A stretch of 64,000 nucleotides of DNA from Symbiodinium kawagutii (taxonomy: Eukaryota; Sar; Dinophyceae; Suessiales; Symbiodiniaceae): the NCBI GenBank assembly GCA_009767595.1, contig VSDK01002092.1:187401-251400 (forward strand), in the 5' to 3' direction. Made by a program: the position numbers and the translations under genes. The notes under the pieces were generated by a model. It did no database searches. It was not told the DNA's origin and saw nothing but the letters and a program-made list of their open reading frames with translations. This document shows, piece after piece, positions 11,033 through 21,500 of this stretch (the first letter of the stretch is position 1; every line of letters starts with the position of its first letter).

Positions 11033-11078
11033 CCGCGCAAGCAGACACGGACACTTTGTGGTCCTTCGCATCATGCAG
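11033..11078 (+). CDS. Probable exon, unidentified gene
   Basis: A GC-rich island directly after TTGCAG. In the phase set by 10732-10784 it reads RPPPRKQTRTLCGPSHHA, and in phase 0 it reads TSAPAQADTDTLWSFASC. The probable donor is CAG|GAATGG (GA type). Frame and family are unresolved. Confidence 0.4.
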
Positions 11079-13151
11079 GAATGGTGGCACTTTCAGCAGT
11101 GGTTAATAGTGGGTTCATAGTAGGCGATACGAAGCAGCAATAATGGTTAAGTCGTTAAGCAACTACCGGTTGGGGGTTCAAACGTTGTTATTTTCCCCTA
11201 TCTATATTTAGGGATAGTTGGTTGATTGAAACTTTTTCAGAGGGTTGAAACATGCTGAAACCAAACGGTAACTGACCAAACTAAAGTGCGTAACCTCAGT
11301 GAGTTTACTTGGGCTATAACTAGGGTAGCTACGAGTTATGATATAACTGAAGTTGCTGCACATCGCGAATCTGAACCAACTAATAACTGGGGAGTATCAC
11401 TCTGTAGGAGCTGGGTATATTTATATTAGATTGCAGGAAGAATACCTGGAAACTACTGTACCTATAAATGATGGGAAAAATGAGTCGCCGGTTTCCTGGA
11501 CATTTTGCTGAAATCCTATGATGGTGTCGCTATGTCAGTTTATCACTGTAGTTGAATCGAGTTGGACAATCATTGTAATTGACCGCTCTCCCTCATGAAC
11601 CAATTGATGAACAGACAGAGCCGTTGGGAATCCGTTGAGATAATTCATGAGAATTCTATGCACAAACGGTGTTTGTTGTCCTGTTTGCTTTCCCCCGCTA
11701 CCCACCGTGCTGGCTTGAAGAAATCATGTCCCAGTATCATTTTTTGGGTGAGTATCACTACTCTTGCTTTGGCAACTGAGGCCCTTACCCCATCACGATT
11801 TTGACTTTGCCATGATCATATTTCAATTCGGCACCATGTTTTTGAACCATTGCAGTTGATACCATTCGAGCTTTGCTGAAAGCGCAGGATCAAAAGCAAT
11901 TGACATTTCCACTGGCACAAGCCAAATCACAAAGTCATACAATGATCAACAATTTCTTATAGTGTTTGTTGAGATGCCAAATTAATACCGCATGTTCATG
12001 TTTGCGTCCAGTCATTCATCCTATTCAGGCTTGTGATGAGTTGCTTGATTCATGTCCACATCAAACATGTGACTGCTCCAACCCGAGCAAAGCAGACGAA
12101 ATCCGCTAGCGTCTATGTTTGATGCCGGCAGAGTTTGAATACAAAAAGCGGCCTTGGACTAGTAGCTGCCAGCATGTGGAGCAGCTTCGGAGCTCTGCTG
12201 ATTGTTACACTCGAGTAAAATTTATCACGGCAATGGAAAAGCAGCATATTTTAAAGGGAAATCCTGGGAAATGATCCATTTATGGTGGATGTTCCATTGC
12301 CATGTTAGATGACCAGAGGGTAGTTTGATAATGTTGGAGAGTTTTTGTTTCTCTACATACTGAAATTAGTGCAACTTGGTGTTCCAATAGAGGTAGGGAA
12401 AAGTCATTCCACGAGTACTCAACCGATGAAAACAACATCATTGTTTTGATTTATCGTTCGATGAGATATGTGGACAAGAAATCGTTGTCTCTAAAAGAAC
12501 ATAGTTGCGTATTACAAGTATATACAAGTACTTTCATTTCATGCCTTGACAATAACAACATCATTGTTAAAAGCCTATCGCTCAACTGATTGATCGGTAG
12601 CATTAATGTTTAAAAGCCTATCACTCAACTGATTGATCGGTAGCATTAATGTTTGCAACACATTAACTTATCAACCCGTGCTGCTTCCAAGGGTTGATTA
12701 GTGGTTGAACCCTTTTCTCATCTTATCAAGGCATCCATTGGCAATCAATTCGTCATCAATTGACCTCAATATATAGCTATTTTTTTGATCATTGAACCAT
12801 TCTTGTCTATTGAAGCATAGGGTAAGCATTTGCCCTTCACCATCGCAGACCCTGAAACTCTCTCATTCTGAGCCATTGCCAACCTTTGTTTGTGAAGCAT
12901 TTGTTAGTTAATCAACCATTTCTCAAATGATGTGTTAATCAACCATGTGTTAATCAAGGAGGTTGCCAACCTCATGTTTAGCATTTGTCAATCAATAATT
13001 GCCAACCATTGCCATTATGGCTAGTAGTGAGATTGTGCAAACCATTTGTTAATCAATAATTGCCATTTGCTACAACTATTGTTGCCAATGGTTGTCACAT
13101 TTGTGAATCAATCTGCCATCAACAATTGCTCCAACCATTTCTTCGGTGCAG
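11079..13151. other. Intron or intergenic stretch with sparse repeats
   Basis: Contains a diverged family C copy (11166-11262), a two-copy 42-bp tandem duplication (12568-12652), a possible E-type repeat (12225-12330), and CAACCATTTG-rich sequence at 12880-13140. One exon-like patch at 12137-12225 (AG, then FEYKKRPWTS... or HVEQLRSSADCYTR) is open but unproven. Confidence 0.45.
12568..12652. repeat. 42-bp tandem duplication
   Basis: Two consecutive copies of AAAAGCCTATC(G/A)CTCAACTG...GGTAGCATTAATGTTT differ by about one base, so the duplication is recent. Confidence 0.93.
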
Positions 13152-13238
13152 GATCTCCGTACAGCTGCAGCTGACATGGGCCTGAATGCCAGTGACCTCA
13201 AGATCGAGCCCTACAGCCTCTCGGCACAGCAGCATTGG
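13152..13238 (+). CDS. Probable exon DLRTAAADMGLNASDLKIEP...
   Basis: The acceptor is GTGCAG and the phase 0 peptide begins DLRTAAADMGLNASDLKIEP and continues YSLSAQQHW, with a GT donor after TGG. The segment DLKIEPYSLSA has the spacing of a TPR junction (AL.I.P....A). This fits the TPR domain expected upstream of the family-41 glycosyltransferase, but one repeat fragment is weak evidence. GC donors at 13242 and 13257 are alternatives. Confidence 0.5.
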
Positions 13239-13758
13239 GTGGCGTGGCGCCACGGGGCGTAGTGGGACAGGGAGAGTGTCATTGACTTGGGGAGGACCAT
13301 GGCCAAAATGTGCAGAATCCTGGTTTTTGTTGAGGGGAAGATCTGCAGAAGATGGATTCAGTTGTGGAAAACCTATGTGTTTTGTGGTTTTTGGGGTGAT
13401 CTCCATTTACCAAGAACTCGTTGATATACAGCTAGAAAAGTAGAGGATTTGCAATGAGAACACGTACAAATTGTGGAGAGAAATCAGCATTCGGTAAGGA
13501 TAGGAACAGGTGAAAGAGAACTCCCAAGACACTTTGACACCATAGCACAAGTTAACTCGAATTGGAAAACCGTCATTTAGAAATGGGAACCAGACGCCGG
13601 GTGTTTCGGCCAGTTGGCAGGTTAATTGCTGCTGTACCAATGTGGAGACTAGCCAAGAAAAAGGCTTTCAAGTTGAGGGTCAGGAGATCTAGCCATGATA
13701 TGCTATGATCACCTGGTAATCAGTGACCTATGGCGCAGTATGGCAACCATAGCTGGAG

Positions 13759-13846
13759 ACCTCCAAGCCATGAGGACGGCATCAGTTCGACAAGAGTTCC
13801 AAGCCACAGCACCTGAAACTTGGGAACTTGCCTCACCTCCGAAGCG
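13759..13846 (+). CDS. Probable exon, unidentified gene
   Basis: After TGGAG the phase 1 frame reads DLQAMRTASVRQEFQATAPE, then TWELASPPK, with a GT donor after AAGCG. It is polar and helix-prone. Not recognised. Confidence 0.4.
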
Positions 13847-14224
13847 GTCCTCGAGAGAGCGATGGTTGAACCAACCGACGTTCTAGTCTGGGACTTTTTG
13901 CCTCCACATATATGCATATAATGTTTTTGCAATTTTATGTGTACTTTAAACATGCATGTTTACTTTTGTTTGTAGGTTTATACCCATAATGTGTACTGTC
14001 CCCATCGTGTAAATCCAACCATCAATCACATTCAACAATCGTCAATGTTTAGACACTGGGTGGATGTTGGATTGGGAAGCTGCACCGCCAACAATTGACA
14101 ATTTTTTGGCTGATGATGACGTGCCAGGCGAAGTGATTTATGCATTTTTTCCATCCACATCATATTGACATCATGCATATATTACAGACATTCAATGAGA
14201 CAGTTCATGATATCTTGTGGACAT

Positions 14225-14270
14225 CATATCTATATATATATATTTATTTATTTACATATATATATATATT
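14225..14270. repeat. (TA)n / TATTTA tract
   Basis: Short AT dinucleotide tract directly upstream of the exon at 14355. Confidence 0.9.
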
Positions 14271-14354
14271 ATTTTCTCATGCGCATGATTCTGTCCCCCT
14301 ATCACTGTAGCAACTTTCCAACGTTGCTTTCATTTTGTACGACTCATTCCATAG

Positions 14355-14476
14355 GCGATGCGGCTTTCTGGGTTGGAGAAGAAGCCGGAGCACCGGTCAT
14401 TGAGCAGCTCGGATACGCAGAGGGTCATCTCTTTGTCCACAAAGAGATGGGGCGCTTCATAGAGAACTGGCGAGGG
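14355..14476 (+). CDS. Probable exon, 40 codons, unidentified
   Basis: The acceptor is ATAG|G. The phase 1 frame reads DAAFWVGEEAGAPVIEQLGY, then AEGHLFVHKEMGRFIENWRG, with exon-like codon use throughout. A second frame is open for part of the length. The donor GGG|GTCAAG at 14477 is the first base pair of a family B array, so the intron begins with the repeat. The peptide is not TPR-like and matches no family I know. Confidence 0.6.
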
Positions 14477-14858
14477 GTCAAGATTAATCAACCAACTAAT
14501 GGGGTTTCAGAACCAACAAAATACTAGGGGATATACCAGCTAGATATGGCTATGGGTCAAGATTAATCAACCAACTAATGGGGTAGAATCACCAACAATA
14601 ACAAGGAAAACTATGGTTAATGAATATGAATGGTGATAGCAGTTAATCAACCAACCAACCAATGGTTAATAGTAGATGGCTAATGGTAAATGATAGGGGA
14701 TGATAAACAACAATACTAGGGGATATACCAGCTAGATATGGCTATGAGTCAAGATTAATCAACCAACTAATGGGGTTTCAGAACCAACAACAATAGGGAA
14801 AACAATGCTTAATTATGGGGAACCAGGGGTACAGGGTTTTGACCCACGGCCATTTATT
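14476..14858. mobile_element. Nested/tandem family B array
   Basis: The block GGTCAAGATTAATCAACC occurs at about 14477, 14556 and 14747 (the last with GAGTCAAG), each linked by GGGGATATACCAGCTAG. The right end GACCCACGGCCATTT closes the outer copy. The arrangement repeats that at 7925-8156. Confidence 0.85.
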
Positions 14859-14879
14859 CACCGGAAAGAAACACATCAT

Positions 14880-14950
14880 CTCGTTGGTGGTTTGATTGAC
14901 ATTTTTTTGGTTGACCAATATTTTTAATAGGGATTGAAAGCACCAACCAG
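14880..14950. mobile_element. Family C element, short copy
   Basis: The left end TCGTTGGTGGTTTGATTGAC and the right end TTGAAAGCACCAACCAG are terminal inverted repeats. The core TTGACCAATATTTTTAATAGGG matches other copies. It is followed about 56 bases later by an exon-like stretch. Confidence 0.75.
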
Positions 14951-15006
14951 TCATTCGTTGTCCATCATCAAGCACTTTTTTGAACTTGTTCTTTGGTGCG
15001 CCAAAG

Positions 15007-15126
15007 ATTCCGCCGCCCTGATCAAAGAGGATGGGGCTTGGCAGAAGGACCAGTTCTTGCCTTTTAGACTTATATCGTTCTACAGGAGACAAACCGATGT
15101 CGGTGGCGGCTGGCAAGCCATTCCCG
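15007..15126 (+). CDS. Two closely spaced probable exons, unidentified
   Basis: Bases 15007-15053 read DSAALIKEDGAWQKDQ. Bases 15086-15126 (acceptor TACAG, donor CCG|GTTGAG) read DKPMSVAAGKPFP in another frame. If both are real, the intron between them is under 50 nt, far shorter than any other here. More likely only one is used, or they join through an unrecognised donor. Confidence 0.4.
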
Positions 15127-16267
15127 GTTGAGGAGATAAACATCGCATCAGACAAATGGAAACTGCCCTTGATCTCAGAAATCCGACTACTCTATCACAA
15201 CTGGCTAGCAGCCTGTGGTCTTTATATCACAATATAATTGCAGGTGTCGCTTAAGGTTGGTTCTTGTCCTTTGTTAATGTATCAACCATGTTGGCAGTAT
15301 TTCATATCAAGCACCATTCTGAAGCATTATTTTGACTGTATGTTCTAGTCCTAGTCAGTGGCTAGATTGTGACCAGAGAAGGAAAACAATGGCGTATTCC
15401 GAACCGGGGTTATCATTGACCTGCAATCTTCCAATCTCTGAGGTGGACCATCAAACAATTATCCAATAGTTTTTGCTAGTAAATTTGCACTTATTCAGGT
15501 TGACAAGCGTTGCTCACTGTCCATTTCAGGAAATAAACAACTACTGGAAGTCTGAAGGCACAAGAAGCCCTCCATAAAGTCGCAACCAGGTCCAACCATG
15601 AAGGACTGTTGGTCCATCTCAGCACCCATCGTCTTGGCCGCAATGGTTCAGCCGTTCCCCATCAATCCAAGCTCCCCCAGTGACAATCTGAGGCTGTGAG
15701 CTCCCAGAATTGGATCGCAAACGTGTCAAGGTAGTAATGCTTGACGTAGTTCGGTGAGCCATGGAGGAGATCCTGGTCGCACCTGTTGCCATTCATGAAG
15801 GCATTGCAAATGAAGAAAGGCATCTTTAACCATGTCAATCATGAATGATGGTCACTGTTCACCATGTTAGCCATGAATAATGGTCACTTCACTACGACTA
15901 CAACGATATAATAATATGTAACTTGCATTGTGCATAATGATTAGATGATGCGCCAATTCGCCAATCAGCAGAACAGCGATTCATACCATGTACTGCATGG
16001 CATGAAAATATGGCCGCATGACAGTAATCATTTTTTGTTCCAGCATGGTTCTTTGGACATCTGAAGCACGAACAGATTCATCGGGCTTTTCACCTCCCCC
16101 CTGTTGGTCATATGTTCCTACTGGAACTATTAATTACCCAATGCCTTCGTCTTGGAATCTATAGGTACCCCCACAGTTATCCGATCCCCATACTCTTCAT
16201 GTTATCGCACCGTTGACGCGACCAGTGGTTGGTTTCATGACTCACATATGGGGCCCCAGCCACAAAG

Positions 16268-16362
16268 ATGGATGGCCCACCAGTAGCGACACTGCAGCTC
16301 CATGGGTAGTGCACACCAAGATTGCCGGCGTGATGTGGCGCCTTCCAAGGAAAGGACAGCTA
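16268..16362 (+). CDS. Probable exon(s), unidentified
   Basis: After CAAAG the frame reads DGWPTSSDTAAPW up to a GT donor at 16306. It stays open through VVHTKIAGVMWRLPRKGQ, which could be a separate exon after CCAAG at 16320. The island is GC-rich next to an AT-dinucleotide tract at 16391-16430. Confidence 0.4.
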
Positions 16363-16390
16363 GTCATCAGTGACTATATCATAATTATAT

Positions 16391-16430
16391 CATGATTATG
16401 ATTATATATATATATATATATATATATTGA
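16391..16430. repeat. (TA)n tract
   Basis: ATATCATGATTATGATT followed by about ten TA units. Confidence 0.92.
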
Positions 16431-16711
16431 CTATCATTCGGGGTTGACCCTATGATTGCACGATAATTATATACCTGAGTTTGACCATTTGGGCACTGTC
16501 ATTGAATAGTGCTAGCTGTGGATTGGGTTTGTGACCATGTTCTGTATTGTCATCACTGGTCTATATCGACCATGATGCATGATTTATAGTCATCAAGCTT
16601 AGACCGTAGGTATCCATAGGTACCATAGCATAGTTATTGGACATATTTCAAGCTTAGTGATCGAACAGATCAAGCATCCTTAGTGATGATATATCCCATG
16701 GTTTGTTCCAG

Positions 16712-16801
16712 GCTTCACTACCCATGGGACCGGCACTCCTGGGAGCATCAAAGTTCATGTCCCCTTTGCGGTCGAAAACGTGGAGCGAGCCCTCGTCGCT
16801 G
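16712..16801 (+). CDS. Probable exon, unidentified
   Basis: Bounded by TTCCAG and a GT donor (GCTG|GTGGCC). All three frames are open. The phase 1 reading FTTHGTGTPGSIKVHVPFAV followed by ENVERALVA looks most protein-like. HGTGTP recalls ketosynthases but the sequence after it does not. Confidence 0.45.
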
Positions 16802-18469
16802 GTGGCCGACCATGAAAACCACACCCAGAGCCCATCCACGGAACCAAAATTGATCTGGGCTGGTTGAAGATTAGAGCCCTTTTATCGGTTGTTCAAAGGT
16901 TTTAAATGGAGTTTTATAGGTGTTTATTGGTTAGAGCCCTGCTATAGGTTGTTTCATTTGGTTTTTATGGGTTGTTTATTGCATTAATGCCAGTAATTCT
17001 GGTACACGTGCCATATACATCTGATGTACACCATCGATATTACTCCTTGAGGTATGCCACAGATTTCTGGGTGTACATCAGCACTTATCCAGTGGTGGTT
17101 TGTTTCCATGGTGGTGTACGATCATATGTTCTTTTTGCCAACCATACGCATTGTTGGGGTTATCAAACATACAATGTACCGAGTTGGTGCGTGATTGGGT
17201 TGGCAACATGTTGTGGTTGGTTTTGTATTCCTGGTTGGATTCCCCTTTTGCTTGTTCTATTTCTACATGTTTTTCGTTTTCTTTACGTCGCTTGGGAATC
17301 ATGACTTTTACGATCAAAAAGTAATTAGTTGACCGAACAATGACATAGACACAAGGTTGTTCATCAAATCTATTGTGGTCACAGTATATGCTTACACTTG
17401 TGCTTCCATGGGTGCACGCAGACACTGTTCAGCGTTACTGTTTGCAGTATTCTAGTTTGGGGGACCATCAATCATGGGATTGCACAATGTGTGTGCACAC
17501 AAGCCTGTAACATTGATTCATCTTTGATCCAAGTTTTTGATAGGTTGATGGCTGTATCTCACCATCATGTTTTGACAAGATCAAGCATTATGAACCTTTC
17601 AATGAACTGTCACTGTTGGTTCACAATTATCATACAGCCTTATTGACTATCACCAGGATGCATGTTCAAGCACGTCATGATGCACACGTTGTGGCCCCAT
17701 CATGGTGAGTTAGAGGAGTGGTCGAATCTAGACCAGAGAGCCAGGTAATTACCATTATTGGTTGTGGTTCATCTTGGGGGAAATGCATAGGGTTTGTTTA
17801 TATCTCATGCGAATTCTTCGGTGCATATCTAATGGCCAACAGTCTGGTTGATACCGCTAGTCTTTGCGAGGGAAACAGCTAATACTGGTGGCAAATTGCC
17901 TTGAATTTCAGGGAGTCACTTCAAATTACATAGTTGGATGGAACCATATTTTACCAGGTTATTTTGCGGAATACATTTTTCCAAGTGTGGAATGCCTTGC
18001 ACAAAACAAGGCTCTGATGGGCTGGTTGGTTAGTGGTCAGTAACACCTACCATAAAATCACCAGTTCAAAGACAGATTGTTGAGCTCAGGAGGATCGTCA
18101 CTAAGTTGCTTGTTTGACGAAGGCTTCATCATGATCATTAGATATCATTAGTATCATTGACCATTAGTTCTACACAAAAATTACAAGAGCATTACTTATC
18201 ATTCTTAAGAACTATCACTAGTAATCTTCCATCACCAGTCGTGCCGCAAAATTGGTGCATTATCACAACACACAGCCACTGTATTACGATGACGCGAACA
18301 CTCTACCGTCGTCAAACAACCATTAAACTACCATTAAGCAACCATGAAACAAGCATTGAACAACCATGACACAACCATTACACCACCATTGAACAACCAT
18401 GACACAACCATTGAACAACCATTAAGCAGTCATTTTACAATTCACCCTGCAGACCCATCCCCCTGCTAG
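16802..18469. other. Intron or intergenic stretch holding an inverted-repeat arm
   Basis: No exon-like island was recognised apart from a hydrophobic 110-codon open frame at 16972-17304, which lacks splice support. The right part (17574-18246) is one arm of a long inverted duplication. Bases 18300-18440 are degenerate AACCATTGAACAACC repeats. If the glycosyltransferase has TPR repeats they should be encoded left of 18470. Confidence 0.5.
17574..18246. repeat. Left arm of a long inverted duplication
   Basis: The reverse complement of 22581-23284 over nearly 0.7 kb, with only scattered substitutions and small indels (for example the block around GCATATCTAATGGCCAAC against GTTGGCCACTAGATATGC). 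No terminal inverted repeat was seen at the arm ends. It may be a dispersed repeat present in two orientations or a segmental inverted duplication. Confidence 0.92.
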
Positions 18470-18505
18470 GCTCACAGCGCGTGGGCCGAGCGCTTTTGCC
18501 GCGAG
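18470..18505 (+). CDS. GT41 exon: AHSAWAERFCRE
   Basis: The acceptor is GCTAG and the donor GAG|GTGAAC; phase 0/0. AHSAWAERF corresponds to the EAHRDWGWRF segment that precedes the catalytic domain in SPINDLY. The alternative acceptor at 18452 runs into a stop, so 18470 is preferred. Confidence 0.65.
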
Positions 18506-21500
18506 GTGAACAGCTTTTTGACTGGGTTTTTTCTGGTTGGTTCAGCGCGACTGTGAGAAGCCAATGTTTACCACCTACATGTGGTGGTTTCTTAAATGCA
18601 AACCCTAAAAATCATGAACGAACTGGTTAATAACATTGGCTTCTCATGGGTTTATAGCTAAAAAAAGGGGACCCTAGAAATGGTCGGTTTATTGCTATAA
18701 ATCATGAATGAACTGGTTGATTTGGGGGGTCCCCTATTTTGAGAAACACCTATTTGAAGTGGTCCGTAAGCACCATTGTCAACCATTATAACCATTATTT
18801 GAGATTATTTTTACCAGGGTTTATAATACTATCAACAGCTATTAAAGCAGTATTTTCAATGGTCTATAGGCACCAGTATTAACCATTGTTAATGGTTTAA
18901 TTATTAGTAATGAAGAAGTGGTCAGGAACTAGTAAACCAGTGCCTTTTGCATTGGAGGGTGTAAGAGTAACTGCTTCGGGGTGTATACATGTAATCAAAC
19001 CTGATTTGATTACCGTCTAGGTTTGGAGGCTCAGTAAAGGTAGCAACAACAATATATAGTTAGTAGGGATGCCAAAACCATGTCTGGGGCTTCCACTGAT
19101 GACTCAAGTTTGGCTTTGGAACCCAGACCAAACCCATGCGAGTACGTTGGCAGCCAGCCATGTTCAGCGGGGTGGTGGCTATGCATCATCGAATGACTTC
19201 CTTGAGAGGATCGTGTGGTCCCTTTGCAGGGATTGACTGATTTGTTTTGACCCAGCCCATACAGTAGCCTTCCTTTGTGTCTCCTTCAGTTGCTGATGAA
19301 GCGTTTTGTTGCTCGGCCAAGAACTTCTCCGAGTGTACATATACACAATCCCATGTATAGTTTATAGATACAAAATATGGCTGTGGGTCAAAACCCCGTA
19401 CCCCTGGGTCCCCACTATTAACCATTGTTTTCCCTATAGTTTGTTGGTTATTATCCCCAACTATTGGTTGGTTAATATTGACCCATAGCCATATATAGTA
19501 TGTGCAGAATTTCCTCTACCAGTATTTCATTTGGCTAAAGGGCGAACTCGCTAACCAACACTGTTTGGAGACCGCACATTGCCATCCAAAGTCAGATTTT
19601 CATAGATAATCACCTTCTATCACCTTCAGACCCAATCAGATAGTCATACATAGTCATCCTAGATGATGAAAATACATGGGATGCAGGTGAGGAAAGCAAT
19701 GACCTGCGTCGCACATGTGCATGGCACCACTTGGAAGCGCCGCAGGTGGGCGCTCCATTTACCAGCTGGCCGAATTCCAAGGCGCCTAGGGTGGCCGCGG
19801 TGAGGCAGTGATCCTGATTCCGTTGGTGGATCCGTGGAAGGTTTGACATCGAGATGTGGGAGGAGCTGTGCACCTGAACATTGACTTTTTCATGTCGAGA
19901 GTATATGATTCAAATTACATGCTGTACACACCTACAAGATCTATACATGCTAGTGATATCATATAGATAGGAATGTAAATGTAGTACATATTATGCATTT
20001 ACAGTATGAACAAAGAAATACCTGTACTTTTCAGGCGGTGCCAGATGCTGTGTGGCTGGATTCAGATTTCCAGCCACCTGAATTTCCTTGTTGTGTGTCA
20101 TTTTTGGCAGCCCTTGTATTGACACAAATATCCTGGCTGCGTCCATTGGAATTGTCCCCAAGCATTGATGCTAACCATTGATGTTGGCACGTGCCAAGCA
20201 CTTAAATATCCCGTTAAACCATGTTAAACCATGTTAAACCTCCCCACTGAATCTGGGGACCCCAACATCTGGATATCTTCCACAGATCCCAAAGGTCTCG
20301 ATGACTTCCATGCAACGGCAGCCAGATCGGGGCCAGCTTAGTGCCTCGCACGCCAGGATCCTCAACGGCAGCTTCGCATTGGGTGAGCCCGGCTGAAGTT
20401 GGCGATTCAGGTGATGGTCAGTGCATGTTGGGTCACTAGGGCTGGGAAGAACTGGAACCAACATATGATCCCCGTATGACTTTGCTAAATGGATCTAAAC
20501 ATCTCTAAACTGCTTGTTCAACATGCTTGATTAGAATTCTTATGAAATATAAGATGATAGCATAGCTCAACCCATCTAAACGGCTCACCAACCGGTCCAA
20601 GCTGGGGTACAGTACCAGTAGCAGATTGGTACCACTGAGACTCCTTGCATTTTGGAAGGCCCACCTGGCCTGGATGCCAGGTACATCTCGCCGGATTTTT
20701 TCCATCATTCGGTGACTTGGAGCGGAACACCCGGACGCCGAAACGTAAGGACCACCTGGGGGATCCATGTAAAAAAACCTGTTTGAGATGATATCATGCT
20801 ATTTCCATGTGCAATGGGAATGAAGTGTTGATCATCGCTGTGGGCTTTCTACCCTATTAGATAACTGTTTTCAGGAACCACGAAGCGATCTTGACTTGGA
20901 ATGGCACCAACTTGCACTACAGCGTCACCATTGACACTATATAAATAGGGACAACAGCACGACAAGAACGAGAACGACCAATCCTGCAAAAATAGCAACT
21001 AAAGTAAAAAGGAAACCACGGACTATCGATCGAAAAGTATATGATCCAGTGATCCAACTGCCGCATATCATCAGCACGTCACTCTCGCATCCCACGCTTC
21101 ACTAAGCAGCGCTGGTGGTGGTTTTCATGGCTCGGTGGGGCCTCAACTGAGCAGATCAGAGGGCACGATGGGCTGCTTGATTTTGTGGTAACCTGCGCGT
21201 TTTCTCTGGGTTTAATGATCCTTGTTTGGCTCCTCTGACTCCCCATGTTTGGGAAGATGGTGATGTCTTCAAGACCTGCTCAGAAGCGTTAATGGCTCCA
21301 AACATGGCTTGCTATTGTGAAGACTCGTCGCTCTTGGAAGCCATATCTTGGGTTTGTGTTTCCAGCGGGGGGGACGATCATCAACAAGAAGGACCAAGAA
21401 TATCCAACAGTTTGAGCGTATTCACTAACAATCATCAACAAGACTCTTCAAGAATGGGTTCGTAGGTTTGTTGGCTGGTTAATGATTCAATAAACAACCA

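Noticed and set aside
16712-16801. HGTGTP motif suggesting a polyketide ketosynthase
   Set aside because: Ketosynthases continue LGDPIE and need a conserved Cys exon upstream; neither is present, and the other two frames are also open.
16972-17304. 110-codon hydrophobic open frame that could be a membrane protein
   Set aside because: Low-GC sequence with no splice sites fitting neighbours, no motif and biased toward Trp/Tyr/Val/Phe by base composition. It is most likely chance.
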